Position numbers and translations under genes: made by a program
Source: Macrothele yani
Lineage: Eukaryota; Arthropoda; Arachnida; Araneae; Macrothelidae
Direction: 5' to 3'
NCBI GenBank assembly: GCA_039090855.1
Contig: CM077005.1
Coordinates: forward strand, 16,903,921 to 16,967,920
Length of the DNA: 64,000 nt
Shown: positions 1 to 11,984 of the stretch, in pieces
Layout of the letters: every line of letters starts with the position of its first letter
Numbering within the stretch: the stretch's first letter is position 1
Notes under the pieces: generated by a model
What the model was told of the DNA's origin: nothing
Databases searched by the model: none
What the model saw: the letters and a program-made list of their open reading frames with translations, nothing else

Positions 1-990
1 ACACTTAGCACTATCCCCTTGAATTTCCATCAACCATGTTTTAAATTTATCATCTTTTAACCATTCCTTTCTAAATCTTTGGCTATACTGTGTTTTACCC
101 ATGGTTCAACAATTCATGGAAGACACACACAAAAAAAAAAAGCCTTTTGATTACACTTAGTATCAAATGAACATTGATGTCTGAGAAGAGAAAAAAATAG
201 CTTTCTTTTCCAACTGCTGCAGAAACAGAAATGAGACATGACAATGTCAGTCACAAACTAACCCAAACCATATACATGGGAAGAAACAAAAAAGACAATA
301 AAATGTAAAAATAAGAAACTTACCCGCTTAGAATTTATGACCCAGCCATATGTTTGTCAAAATCTTCCCACTTCCGTTGACCCTTGGTTTTAATATTCCT
401 TGGTCCAGATTTTGGCTGCGGGGAGAAATCTCACTTGAAGGGTAGGTATTCACCGGACACGGATACACAATCACCCAAATTGAACCAATGTCCCAAGAGG
501 GGAGGGTGAAAGCTGTGGTCGGGGAACACTGTCAGCCCACCATAATGTAAGGAAGTCTTTCTCATAAACCAGCAGATGGTCCTACTGTCTGCCCTGAAGA
601 TACGAGATACTACATGGAAACCACCTGGACCTGGTCGCGGTCTTGTAGTTGGAAGTTGGAACCATCGAACTCGACGTTCACGGTTAGGGTTGCAATTTGA
701 CAAAAACAGAGTAAGACAAAAAATCTCCAGATTTCTCGCTAGATGAGGAACGATATCTCTAGTATTGAGACATGTCGCTGGAATGATATTTTTGTCACCA
801 GATGTAAATCAATATCTCCAGATCTGGCGACAAAATCGCTAAGTTGGTCACCCTGCTCACATATCCCTTAAATATATCGTATCATCTCTTATCAACACCC
901 ATTGACTCTGTTTTTCTGTTAAAATTCATTTTCAAGTTATTAAAGTGAGCTGCGACTTTTAGAAATACCTTATATATACGTATATACATA
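1..990. other. Intergenic DNA, no gene seen
   Basis: AT-rich sequence leading up to the first transposon. A 90-codon open frame on the minus strand (431-703) has no motif I recognise and no sign of a start context or family similarity, so I do not call it a gene. No repeat boundary is obvious here. Confidence 0.5.
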
Positions 991-992
991 TA

Positions 993-2213
993 CACTATCT
1001 ACCAACAAGTAATTGGACACCTGTGATAGCAAAGGAAAACGAAGTTTATTCACCTTCAATAGTTGGTGGAGCCTCCACGAGCGCCGATTACAGCTGCGAC
1101 CCTCCGGGGTATACTCTCAACCAGGCGTTGTACGACAGCTAGCGGTATTTTCTTCCACTCGGCTTGGAGAAGACAGATCAGTTCCTTCACCGATTTCGGA
1201 CGGTAGGGGCACCCCTTAAGTCGACGCTCCAACTCGTCCCAGAGGTGCTTGATAGGGTTAAGGTCCGGGCTCTGCGCAGGCCAATCCATTCGATTAACCC
1301 CACTGTCACCATACCAAGCCATGGTGGACCTCACACAACATGACAGGTGGCATTGTCATCCTGAAAGTAACATGGGTCCACCCCGTAAAACTGCCACAAT
1401 GTAGGAAGCGCATGGTCATCCAAAATGGTGCAGTAGGTCTCGGCGTCCAGTCTACCAGGAATTGCGACCAAGGGTCCCGTGCCATACCTGGAGAAACACC
1501 TCCATACAATAATTCCACCACCGCCGAACTTCACAGTTGGCACAATACATTCCGGCAGGAGGCGTTCTCCAGGCAGACGCCAAACCCAGACCCTGCCATC
1601 CGAACGGTAGAGGGTGAACCTTGATTCGTCGCTCCAGAGAACCTGTTTCCAGTGTTTAACGGTCCACTGTCGACGTTCTTTGCACCACGTTAGCCGAGCA
1701 GAGCTATTGGACTTGGTGATCAAAGGCTTGTGGGCAGCAGCACGATCATGATAACAGAGCAGATGGGCTTCCTTACAGATGGTATTCATCGAAAGAACAC
1801 TCCCGGATGCCTGTTGAAACTCCTGGCGGATGTGGCACATCGATTTGGTGTGGTTCTTCCGAATTTCTCTGGCCAGCACCGGTCGGTCTTTAACTCCCAG
1901 TTTTGTGGGTCTGCTGGGTCGGGGCACATTCCGACAGTCACCTCTCATCTCCCATTTGCCAATCAAGTAGGCCACTGTCGATTTTGGGAACTTCAACTCG
2001 CTGGATATGTCACATATGGATCGTCCATTTCTGTGATACTCGACGATTACACCTTTCTCGAAATCAGAGAGCTCCAAACTGCGTGGCATCTTGCACGCTA
2101 CTGGTTGCGTTGTTGTTTCCCACACGATATTTAACGGTGGCAGCCGTGACGTGTATCAGGACCGCAGATATCGTCGACTGCAGGGGTGTCCACTTACTTG
2201 TTGGTAGATAGTG
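993..2213 (-). mobile_element. Tc1-like DNA transposon
   Basis: The ends are near-identical inverted repeats: 991-1020 and 2186-2215 match at 29 of 30 positions, starting CACTATCTACCAACAAGTAA. Each end is flanked by TA (991-992 and 2214-2215), the target duplication of the Tc1/mariner superfamily. The body is about 1.22 kb, typical for Tc1, and carries one degenerate transposase on the minus strand. Confidence 0.93.
1056..2089 (-). pseudogene. Tc1-type transposase, frameshifted, catalytic Glu lost
   Basis: DDE transposase that would cut and paste the surrounding element by binding its TIRs. The start at 2089 (MPRSLELSDFEKG) opens the usual helix-turn-helix region, with a second HTH around residues 60-110. 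The catalytic core shows the first Asp in WSDESRF and the second in FQDDNATCH. A frameshift near 1331-1334 separates this from the C-terminal part beginning around VRSTMAWYGD. The third catalytic position, 34 residues after the second Asp in the SPDLNPI-HLWDEL block, reads Lys (aag) where the family has Glu (gag). The C-terminus ends GGSTNY. The protein is inactive both by frameshift and by loss of the catalytic Glu. Identification as Tc1 is secure. Confidence 0.92.
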
Positions 2214-2221
2214 TACATGTG

Positions 2222-2824
2222 TACAGGGTGGAAAGAAACTACCGCATAAAAACCCCAGGGGGTGATTCCTTGTGTCAATTCAAGCATAAAATGTGCAATG
2301 GCATTTTTGGATTTAGGGCTTAGTTTTCCAGATATAAGCCACTAAAGGTGGGTGATGTCACGTCCGGAATCGCCTGTTTTTGAGGCTTCAAGCACAACCA
2401 GAGTGTCATGCAGAAAAGCTCATGGTGGATGCCTGATTCTGCAAGCTCAGTACTTCGGCAGTCATCACGACTGATTTACATATCACAGTGCTCTCCTAGG
2501 CCATATGGCATGCAACAGGGCAACCAATTCTGTTCGTCTCGACAATGGCGGACGTAACACGACTCCGGAAACAGGTTGGATGACTGTTGTTATACTGTGA
2601 CTGCAGCATCAGGCATCCACCATGCACTTCCCTGCATGACACTCGGGTTGTGCTTGAAGCCTCAAAAACAGGCGATTCCGGATGAGATGTCACACACCTT
2701 TGGGGGCTTATATCTGGAAAACTAAGCCCTAAATCCAAAAGTGTCATAGAACATTTTATGCTCGAATTGACCCAAGGAATCACCTCCTGGGGGTATTCAT
2801 GCGGGCGTTTCTTTCCACCCTGTA
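2222..2824. mobile_element. Fold-back MITE-like element with ~224-bp inverted arms
   Basis: The arms 2222-2445 and about 2600-2824 are reverse complements with scattered mismatches and enclose a ~154-bp loop. The termini read TACAGGGTGGAAAG and its complement CTTTCCACCCTGTA. No transposase frame lies inside. The terminal TACAGGGTG resembles mariner-type ends (compare 13791-13797), so a non-autonomous mariner-type derivative is plausible, but the family is not settled. Confidence 0.8.
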
Positions 2825-4819
2825 TATAACTGTCCCTTGGAGTGTCTGCAGAGGTCCTTTTAAGGAGCATTTTTAGACCTCTGACCCAGTAGCATATGCT
2901 GGTTGATCACCATATTTTCGCGCATCCTGAAGCAGGGGTCGATAAAAGTAGCATATTGACACCATTGGACGGTCGATTCACAAAAATATTTTTAGCTCAA
3001 ATGGCATTTCACAAAAATATTTTGGACTGTAATGATATCTTCACAAAATATTTTGAATAAAATTTCATTTAAAAAAAAAATATTTTAACATAAGTGGCAT
3101 TCTATATTGTCTATGTGCTTTTTTTCTTCTGCAAATTCAGACTCTTCATTTTGCTGTGAAACCATAGTTGGAGTATTTTTTCTTTCTACCTACCCGGCCA
3201 GGCAACTAGATTTATTATTCACAAGCCCAGGCCCAGACCAATCATTTTGTTGACCACTGCATCTGGGCAATGGCATTTTGCAAATCCTGATCACATAATG
3301 ATGATTCTATCCATGAATTTACACCACTGCAAACCTTTGTGTACTTTTGGGAGTTTTGGACAAAATTGCTACAAACAGAAAAATAAGCAAATTCCACAAA
3401 AATAGGCAAGATTTCACAAAAGCAGACAGAATTTCACAAAAATAGGTATCAATCTTTAAAAACCTGGATCAACCTCTGTGAAGCAACAAACATGTTCCAC
3501 ATCTAAGAGACAGACTTCCCAAAATTTAGGAGCCAGGTGAAACAAAATCAAATTTCAAAGAATAATGCATGAACGTAATGTGTGGTGATAATGCTGGAAT
3601 GAAAAGTGATTAAGTGTATTTTTCATCATTCCTTTCTTTTTACCCAAGCCATTTGTTGCAATATAAAGATTCAGTTTGCTCCAAAATTTTCTTCACCGGT
3701 TTTTCCAGTTCCTGCTCTCAAAAAATTTACATTTCAGATTTAAATTTTATTCAAATACAATTTGTGGAAGATAAATTCCATACATATTGATTCAAAGTAC
3801 TGTATTTTCCATCATATAATCTGCAGACCATGAAATTCTTGAAAAAAAAAATTCTTCCGGCCGTGCGTGTGAAATATGACTCCAGGCTGTGAAAAAAAAA
3901 CCCCAAAAAAACAATAAAAATCTGCCGCTTAATTTGCAGTAATAAATAATTCATGGAATCCTAAAAAAAAACATTTCTTTCCTTTCCTATAATCCCTGGC
4001 AGAGTATAATTCATAGAAAGTAAAATCCTAAGCAGCATGGCCACAGACCTTGAAATACAGAGTAAAAATTATTTTTGTATATTCCACACTTATCATTGTT
4101 CATCCTGAACTATAATTTTGGACAGAAAAGACGCAATTCACAGGATGCCTGATGCAGAATTAAAATAGAAATGGTAGTCTCATTCAATTGCTAAAATCTT
4201 TGGCATTTTCAGCCTTACCATAGTTCACTAGTTAGACCTAAAAATCTGTACAAATTACGAACAATCAATCCGTAGTATTTGTCTCTCTTCTGAATATGTT
4301 TCAACTGAATAGCAAACAAAATCCATAACTAATACAATTAGTGCAGCTAAACTAAACAAACACGATTCACAAGTGATTATGTACCATGGAACAGGAATTT
4401 GGACTTTTCACAGTACGTAGGCTTCTGCGAGCGCAAATAGTACCGTATTCGTTGCATCAGGATGCTCGAAAGTACAAAAAAGAAATATTCTTTCAATCTC
4501 TTTGTGGACCTTTATCTCCACATTGCGTTACATTTTTTTCTGTTACCGCATTTTCTGTACTTTTTCAACACCACCACCTATGTTGACCATTACCACGTGG
4601 ATTTTTTAAAACTCCGCAGAAACGTTCTTTTTTTCCCCAGTGTATTATTACCCACAGAACTTAAATTTATAACTTTTTAACAGAAAATTTGTGGATTATT
4701 GGACACATTACGGTATTTACTGCAAATTACGAATCTGAAGTAAAAAAATTGGGTGCCAGATTTCCAGGTGCCTGGGATTTGTCCAGCCCTGCTGAAACCA
4801 GTAGTCTGTTCCGGTAGCA
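2825..4819. other. AT-rich non-coding stretch with short degenerate repeats
   Basis: No gene seen. 2978-3080 and 3380-3460 contain loose repeats of a TTCACAAAAATATTT-like unit. 3187-3270 is a copy of dispersed repeat R3 (GGCAACTAGATTT...CCCAGGCC), also found near 6650 and 7600. Short open frames on both strands are low-complexity and unsupported. Confidence 0.5.
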
Positions 4820-4823
4820 CTCA

Positions 4824-5121
4824 TTGCCACTCCATTGGGCCACAACCATCCAGGCATGGCTTGAGGAGCACTCACATCGGTTTGGAACCATCTGGTGGCC
4901 CCCAAGGTCACCGGATTTAAACCCTGTGGAAGCTCTCTGGAATGCCATGGAGTGGAACATCAGATCCATGGATCCAGTGCCGACGTCTTGAGTGGAGTTG
5001 TGGACCATGCTGCAACAGGCATGGCTGGCATTACCTCTGGAAACCCTCCGGTGTTTGGTGGAGTCGATGCCTCAGTATGTACCTGCTGTTATTTGCACAA
5101 GAGGAGGGCCAACATACTATA
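4824..5121 (+). pseudogene. Tc1-like transposase C-terminal relic
   Basis: Translation of the plus strand gives the C-terminal third of a Tc1 transposase: IQAWLEEHSHRFGTIWWPP, then SPDLNPVEALW containing the catalytic Glu, then the closing block VESMPQYVPAVICTRGGPTY. One in-frame TGA lies at 4989-4991. No N-terminal half or TIR is recognisable upstream, so this is a truncated, old copy. It is different in sequence from the other Tc1 copies in the window. Confidence 0.85.
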
Positions 5122-6639
5122 AAGCAGATATCTCAAATGTTTTGTCCATTGAGAATATATAAATATAATTTTAGCTGCATTAGCAAATTAACCTTCCAGT
5201 TATACTTTACTGGCATGGCTAATATATTCATTACTCAAATTTCAGAAGAATGTTCTAGTTTAGAACCCCTGGAAAACTGCACATTAATGCATATTATTCC
5301 CATTGAAGCATATCCCATTCATCATGAGGCAAAGATTCCAAATCTTGGATTTTCTGAATAACGACAATCAGAAGAAATATATAATGGTATGGTTTGCAGG
5401 TAAAAATGGCCACACAAAGTAAATATAACTTCTTCTCACAATAGACAAGATACTACTTCCTCTGGTGATAAATGCTTAATTGAAAGATGCCTTCATTACA
5501 ATACATAGTCGAAGATATTATTAAATGATTTAAGGCCTACTGATGTGCAACATATTAACCCAGCCTTATCATAGGTGTAGCATAACCAAACATTTTTTTT
5601 TGGGGGGGGGGCACAAATAAGTGTAAACTGATGTGGGGGGAGAGGCACTCTCAGAAATAGTTTCTCCAAAAATGCTCCCTTTCAATTGCCATAAGTTAGG
5701 TTTTGTCATGCCTAAATATATCCAAAACTACTTGGTTGTTTCACCCTAATGAGGATGAAAAAAAACAACAAAAAACATGCCTTTCAAAGCACCTCATGTA
5801 GTCATCTGATGATGAAAACCATCATCAGATGACAGCAGCAATACCATAGCAATGCTCACTATTGCGTAGCGTTGTTCCATTGGCATGTCACACTTCATAA
5901 CATTTAAAAGGCAAACAACTAGCTACTATTTTTTCCAATTTTTAAATTGAGGGTTATTTACTGTTTTACTAAGTTATTTTATTGTTTTCACTTTTTTGGT
6001 ATGGAGAAATTATTCTCTAGTGAAATAAGTTAACGAAGGGAGTTGGGACTTGAAAAAGATCTGAAAAGTTACCTGCCCAGCTGCGCATATGCAGAAATTA
6101 TTTACCTGCACAGGTAGTAAAATTTGGATGCCCAGGAAAATTTATCTTTTAAGATAACAAATCAGAACCTTTATTTTTTTTAAAGTTAAAAAATATGATG
6201 AACTTTTTTACATGTTTTGCATTTCAGTTTTAACGGTCTGTATTCAAAATGTTCAAATGCACAAAAGTGTGTATCTCAAGTTTTAAGATGATGCTGAAAC
6301 TGGTACGAAATGATATGATGATGACATTGGTCTTTGAGAAATTTAGTAATTCGCCCTTTGTCACTAAACACTGGAAGCTAGTTCCATGAAAAGAATGCAT
6401 CCTGTTGCTGACTATAAACAACATTTGGAGCAAAATTACATATGATACTGATTTCTGGACCTAGCATAAATATAATCAGAAAACTGATATTCTTTTGTCC
6501 TTGGCATTCCGTAACAATAATACAACTTCCGATTATTAGAACTGCAATGAAACAAGCCCCCCCCTTTTTTTTTTCTCTCAGTAGGAAATTCTATAACAAA
6601 CTTCTTTAATTTTCAATTTAGTTGCCCAGTTATTTCAAA
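5122..6639. other. AT-rich non-coding stretch
   Basis: No supported gene. It holds a T8/G10 tract at about 5591-5608 of the kind seen at mobile-element ends, the hairpin listed separately, and short low-complexity frames. Confidence 0.45.
5801..5833. repeat. Perfect 14-bp inverted repeat, 5-nt loop
   Basis: GTCATCTGATGATG (5801-5814) and CATCATCAGATGAC (5820-5833) pair perfectly around AAAAC. It would form a stable hairpin; no gene flanks it, so a terminator role is not suggested. Confidence 0.8.
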
Positions 6640-6747
6640 ATTTAGTTGCCCGGACCAGGCAACTAGATTTTTTTTTATAGTAGTACTTCAGTTAGTCTTG
6701 GACCAGGTGTTTTTTTTTTTTTTTTTACATGTTGCTATGGTGAAGTA

Positions 6748-7238
6748 TTAGCCACTTTTTTGCAATTCGTTTGTGGGGCAGGTGCACATTTTTTTTTTTT
6801 TTTTTGTGTGAACTTTTAAAGGTTGGACCACTTTTTGCTCCGCGTAGTGTTGACCATCGCAAATGATTTGGCATTTCCGTCCTAGAGGTTTTACAGCTTC
6901 CATGTAGTTCTCGGCGTTTTCATATAACATTGGAGTTAGTGCTTTGTTTGACGCTGTGTATTCCAACTGTAAGAGTTTGTCTTCATTTTTTAGCACTCTA
7001 GAAAGTTCTCCCATTTCGTCCACATTGGATGTTTGCGCTATCTGTTCGCTTATGCTTTTTGAGTTCATTGAAACAGTTTTTTGTTCATCAACAGCTGCGG
7101 TTTTTTGTTTATCAACCACTGCAAATGCTTTTGTTCAGCGGTATGGTTGTATGATTTCAACAGTGTCCTGCTCTACTTGTAATCGACAGATTTCTTTGGA
7201 TGAGGAAAATTTGCATTTCAAATGTTGCCAAATATGTT
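6748..7238 (-). pseudogene. Unidentified coding-like fragment
   Basis: I do not recognise this protein. The minus-strand frame reads without low-complexity bias for about 160 codons, interrupted by one TGA at 7135-7137. It includes FSSSKEICRLQVEQDTVEII before the stop and SNVDEMGELSRVLKNEDKLL and ENAENYMEAVKPLGRKCQII after it. Composition is charged and helical with a possible coiled-coil between those blocks. There is no natural ATG at the 5' edge, and the 3' edge runs into a T tract (A tract on the coding strand, 6790-6806). It could be an exon remnant, a retroposed gene piece or part of an unknown transposon protein. Confidence 0.4.
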
Positions 7239-7594
7239 AATTTTTTTTTTACATTTCTTTAAAAATGTTTACATTCATTTCAATGTATGTATTTTAATAA
7301 ACAATGACATCTACATATAAAACAAAATCAGAAACAATGCTGCAAGTGTAGGCCAGAAAAATTTCTTAAAATTTGCTAAAAAAATATATATAATTCCTCA
7401 GCCCCACATAAGGACTTCACTTTCAGGTTCTGTAGGGTCTACTATTCTATATAGCATGGAGAAAAGCCACAAAACCTAGGTCCAAGTTAAACTGAAGAAT
7501 TACCACTTCCGGTTATTAGAATTGAAATAAAACATGATATGCGGCAACTGCCTTTCTTTTTTTCAATAGGAAATTTTATTACAAACTTTTTTAA

Positions 7595-7735
7595 TTTTCA
7601 AATTTAGTTGCCCAGTTATTTTTTAATTTAGTTGCCTATACCAGACAACTAGATTTTTTATTTACCTGCCCAGGCCAATAATTTACATGCTCCAGGCATC
7701 TTGGGCATGGTATTTTTCCAGCCCTGGAAACAAAG
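7595..7735. repeat. Dispersed repeat R3 (copy), also at 3187-3270 and 6620-6680
   Basis: Shared phrases are TTTAGTTGCCCAG, GGCAACTAGATTTTTT and CCCAGGCCAAT, in the same order at three places in the first 8 kb. No coding content or TIR is visible. It is an unclassified interspersed repeat. Confidence 0.6.
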
Positions 7736-9040
7736 CAAAACTTGCACCTGTATTCATGGGAAAAATTTGCTTGTAGTTAAACACAGCTTCTCCAGACAAT
7801 TCTGCATCCCTCCATTTCTTGAACTTGGCTACTGACTTGTAGAAATACAAAGGGGAGGCCATACAAAATCTTGGCCTCCTCCTCGAGAGTTCAGTGAATT
7901 AAATCTTAACTTTGTGTAGTCTATATTACACTTGTTGCAATGATTTTCATTTTTCTTAAGTTTTGTTATAGACTATAAACAGAATTTATCTGTAAAACTC
8001 GTTTTTCAAACAACATGCATGCATTCGTTATTTCACATCATAATTTCATTTCTATAAATTTAAGTTTAATTTATACAGCTTCTCCCTTGTTTAGATTTCT
8101 TGATACATCCATGGCTTTAGGGTTGATTAAGGTATTTTCTATAAACGTACAATATTTCTGGGTTGGCAAAAATTGTGACTTATTAGTGTAAAGAGTTGAT
8201 AAGGAAAAGCAGTGTGTAGCCTGAAAGAGAAATAGAAGTGTTGTGGAACTAAATTCGGAAATAAAACAAAAGGAGACTAACAAACTTGATTCCATATTTA
8301 AGAAAACAAACATGGCCATAATACTCTATAAGCTTTGCCTTTAATGATCAGTTCTTTATTAAGAAAACCAAGGGGGGAAAGTTTCCAAACACTTGTTCCT
8401 TGCCGAACTCGCAAAAAAAATACGTGCGAACAAAGTATGTATGAATCATAAATTTCTCACACACAAAACGAATACTAAAACTGTACCGGAAAACATGGAA
8501 GAAAATCTTGAAAGATACTTCGAAAGAAAATCGCAAAACGCCATATAAAGGAAGTCAAATTTTATCAACGAGTCCCGAATAACTGAACATAAAATAAAAA
8601 AACACCCGAAGGCGAATTTTTCCCCTGCCTGTCAGTCCTGTTAGCCTAATATCCTAAATTGAAACAAGCTGACGGCCACAACCTAATTCTATGAAATATA
8701 TCAGGAAGTATTCAAATTCTATAAAAGCAAACTAACAAACCTCGTGATTCCCGGATATTCCAGATATATACACTTTAATTACCATGGTGCTACTCAAAAT
8801 ACTGAAACTTAAATACACAATACAATCGGAATTAGTTATTTCCGGTGATGAACTGAATTGAAGAATACACACACTCCAACGTTTTCGATGCTTCCTACTC
8901 TCAACCCCAGAAACGGATAGCAGACAACCACTTGTTAAGGAAGAGAGGAAAGATTGCTTGAGAGCGCCTCCTAGTGAGGAATTGCAATTGGGTCACGGAA
9001 CTGAAGGTTAAATTTAACCGTAAACCAGTGGGGCAACTTT
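7736..9040. other. Non-coding stretch
   Basis: No gene or repeat boundary that I can support. Two minus-strand open frames (8071-8319 and 8348-8536) are Phe/Ser-rich and look fortuitous. Confidence 0.45.
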
Positions 9041-9054
9041 TTTTTTTTGTTACT

Positions 9055-9279
9055 TTTTTTTTTTTATTTATTGGAGGTTTAACGACTACCGTGCGCAACT
9101 CAATGGGTTATAAGCAGTCGCCGGTCCCTAATTTAGGGTCAGTAATTCCAGGGAAGGGAGAGAGAGCCAGTTCCGTAAGACAAACAAAACATCCATGCCT
9201 CACCGGGATTCGAACTGGGATCCCTCTCGGACGAATTGATCAGAGGTCATCGCTTAGACCACTGCGCCACCGTGGTGGA
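9055..9279 (-). mobile_element. tRNA-derived SINE, family A (copy 1)
   Basis: The minus strand starts with a tRNA-like head (box A TGGCGCAGTGG, box B like GTTCGAATCC), continues with the family body (GGATGTTTTGTTTGTCTTAC) and ends in an A tail seen here as a T run. An imperfect 11-bp target duplication, TTTT(G/A)TTACTT, flanks it at about 9045-9055 and 9280-9290. Confidence 0.88.
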
Positions 9280-9427
9280 TTTTATTACTTGCAAAGGGGC
9301 CAGCATTGCCCGCGTTTGACTAAAACCTCATGATTCAGCGTATGGGCCACAATACAATGGTCCGGGTTTTAATAAAATTATCAATAAACCATTTTTACCT
9401 GAATATATTTTTTTTTATTGAAGGTTT

Positions 9428-9654
9428 TTTTTTTTTTTTTTTTTTGATTGGAGGTTTAACGACCACCGTGAGCAACTCAATGGGCTATAAGCTGTCGCCC
9501 GTCCCTAATTTAGGGTCACTGGTTCCAGGGAAGGGAGAGAGCCAGTGCCGTAAGACAAACACAACATCCATGCCTGACCGGGATTCGAACCTGGGCCCCT
9601 TACGGAGGAATGATCAGAGGCCAACGCCTTAGACCACTGCGCCACCGGGGCGGC
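9428..9654 (-). mobile_element. SINE family A (copy 2), nested in copy 3
   Basis: Full-length copy on the minus strand with a long A tail (T run to 9445). The 13-bp duplication TTATTGAAGGTTT is exact at 9415-9427 and 9655-9667, and that sequence is itself the 3' end of an older SINE (copy 3). This copy therefore landed inside the tail region of another member of its own family. Confidence 0.92.
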
Positions 9655-9834
9655 TTATTGAAGGTTTAACGACCACCGTGAGCAACTCAGTGGGCTATAA
9701 GCAGTCGCCCGTCCCTAATTTAGGGTCACTGGTTCCAGGGAAGAGAGAGAGCCGGTGCCGTAAGGCAAACACAACATCCATGCCTTACGGGATTCGAACC
9801 CGGACCCCTTTCGGACGAAGGATCAGAGGCCATC
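9655..9834 (-). mobile_element. SINE family A (copy 3), head-truncated
   Basis: Body and box B region of the SINE on the minus strand; the A tail continues on the other side of copy 2 (about 9407-9427). The copy stops at ...GGCCATCG, so box A and the first ~35 bp are missing. It is followed by an AAT/ATT repeat (9837-9866), which then meets copy 4 head to head. Confidence 0.85.
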
Positions 9835-9868
9835 GATGAATAATAATAATTATTATTATTATTAATAT

Positions 9869-10085
9869 CCTCCCCGGTGGCGCAGTGGTCTAAGCGATGG
9901 CATAGAACCATTCGCCCGAGTTGGGCTGGGTTCGAATCCCGGTGAGGCATGGATGTTGTGTTTGTCTTACGGCGCTAGCTGTCTCCCTTTCCTGGAACGA
10001 GTGACCCTAAATTAGGGACGGGCGACTGCTTATAGCCAATTGAGTTGTTCACGGTGGTCGCTGAACTTTCATTTAAAAAATAATA
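9869..10085 (+). mobile_element. SINE family A (copy 4)
   Basis: Plus-strand copy beginning CCCCGGTGGCGCAGTGGTCT with intact A and B boxes and ending in an A/AAT-rich tail. It lies head to head with copy 3 across a short AAT/ATT repeat, so both likely used the same A/T-rich target. Confidence 0.9.
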
Positions 10086-10379
10086 ATAAAGTTTGAACTG
10101 TTGTAGGTCTTTGGGAACATTGTTTAATACCAAGAACGTAGCAAGTTTTTCTGATCTGAAAGGGCGAGCCTCGAAATTACTCCCCTTTGAGTCAAAAGTT
10201 CCTGACTTTCACTAAAATAGAGAGTAACCAGTTCTTACTTTCTCATTCCTTCGTTATAAAAAAAGTATTATGTTCGTAAAAAAAATATCACTTTCAGTTT
10301 TCTACATATTTTACTCAAAATTGAAAAATTAGATGAATACCCTTGAGCAAATGGTTTTAAATATCAAGTGAAACATAAC

Positions 10380-10925
10380 ACGTGCAGAAACGCAGAAGGC
10401 AAACCAGCACAGAACGAATAAGCATTAGATAGTAAATGTAACAATAGGAAGATGCTTTCGGAATAGGGCTTGGAAAAATTCCGTTCAAGGTTAAATGCTA
10501 GGAGGATCTTTTAGCAACAGAGCACAAATGACTAATTAGCTCTTCATCCCTAACCCTAAGACGTATTCGGAAGGTCGCGGAGGTTAGGCATATCAGCATA
10601 TTGTTTTACATACCTCCATCCACTGTTTCGGACAATTCCATGTAGCCACATGAGGTGGTCCACAACTCACACTGTAAATTCTGCACGCTGGTTATCTGTG
10701 ATAACAATGTGTGCGGCTAACTAGTTTTTACAGAAGAAGATACCAGTATTTACAGAACTGTACGTATAACTTTGTTTTTGAGTTTAAAAGTGTTCGGCAA
10801 ATTTTTATTCACAATCTGTTCATTTCTGTTTTTTACGCTCCTTAAAGTATAAAATTACGCCCCTGATATGACCATCCTGCGAAGGCAACCGCCCTCCCTG
10901 CCCTCTCGGTAGCTACATCCTTGCC
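10380..10925. repeat. Dispersed repeat R1, copy 1
   Basis: Matches 42621-43675 in order. Shared blocks include GTAACAATAGGAAGA, GCTTGGAAAAATTCC, CAGAGCACAAATGACTAATT, GGCATATCAGCATATT and CGCCCTCCCTGCCCTC. No coding content is seen. This copy lacks the two SINE insertions present in the second copy, so it shows the pre-insertion arrangement. Confidence 0.8.
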
Positions 10926-11042
10926 TGACACCATGTGTTTTTATGCAGTTTCATAAATGAGGATGTTTTTTAATCAGGTGTCAGCCTCCGCCCTGACTTC
11001 CACTACATACAAGAAAATTATAAAATCATAATTGAAATCAAA

Positions 11043-11245
11043 TTGCCTGCCTGTGGCGCAGTGGGCTAAGCGCTGATTTCTAACAATTCGTCTAAGATAC
11101 CGGTAGAGCATAGATGATGTGTTTGTCTTACGGCATTTGCTCTCTCACTTCCCTGGAGCTGGTGACTCTAAATTAAGGACGGGCCACTGTTTATATTCCA
11201 TCGAGTTACTCACGATGTTCGTTAATCCCCACCCCCACCCCAAAC
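11043..11245 (+). mobile_element. SINE family A (copy 5), diverged
   Basis: Recognisable from CCTGTGGCGCAGTGGGCTAA through TGTGTTTGTCTTACGGC to TTACTCACGATGTTCGTTAA, followed by an A/C-rich tail. Box B has decayed. This is the most mutated copy of the family in the window and probably the oldest. Confidence 0.75.
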
Positions 11246-11890
11246 AACAAAAAAATCAACCACAAAATGTTCTCACAATTTAACAGACAACAATGGAGCA
11301 ATTATTGCATTCACCCTTACTACTGCGAATGTCGAATACATTTTTAGTAAGACACAGAATGCGTCAAACGGAGAAGGAATCTACGATAGGACCACAGTTC
11401 ACCACACGGAAGGGACGTCGAGCTAGTTCACCCTGAAAATTTTTATTCCCCAGCCTGCATTCCACCCAATTCGAGATTTGCCATTTTCAATTTTTTTTAA
11501 CAATAAATTTAACTTGGGCTTTGCCAAGGAATAATGAGCCTTTCGTAGTTTAGCTCTATGTGTTTTTTCCTAGGAAGTGCGTTGTTTACCAGAAATGTTA
11601 GCATTCTCAGTGCCATGAAAATTTAACTGTTCTACTGTTGAATTTTCATGTTTTACAATTTTTTGTTCTACTATTGAATTCAACTGCTTTACAGTTGATG
11701 TTCCATCTTGAGTTTACTTCACACTTATCTTTCTTCACACTGAATGACAGGGAACCCTATCAAATCGTCTCCGTAGCTGCTCGGACCCCCCCCCACCAAT
11801 TTTTTTCTTCTTCGGGAGTTGTTGTTCTTCTTCATACCGGCACCCTGAGCCGGATTCAGAGCGGGCCGCCTAGAGAAACTTTTTGTACTT

Positions 11891-11892
<2 letters not shown>
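11246..11892. other. Non-coding stretch
   Basis: No gene supported. The open frame at 11638-12006 mostly reads through the TG microsatellite and is not credible. Confidence 0.5.

Positions 11893-11979
<87 letters not shown>
11893..11979. repeat. (TG)n microsatellite, about 43 units
   Basis: Uninterrupted TG dinucleotides over about 87 bp. Such purity implies high length polymorphism and Z-DNA potential. Confidence 0.97.

Positions 11980-11984
<5 letters not shown>

Noticed and set aside
431..703. 90-codon minus-strand open frame
   Set aside because: No recognisable motif, no supporting context, and length is within chance expectation.
5801..5833. Hairpin as a transcription terminator
   Set aside because: No adjacent gene, no T tract, and the DNA is eukaryotic.
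9890..9945. Possible functional tRNA gene at SINE heads
   Set aside because: Boxes A and B are present, but the acceptor stem does not close and the sequence continues into the SINE body with TSDs.
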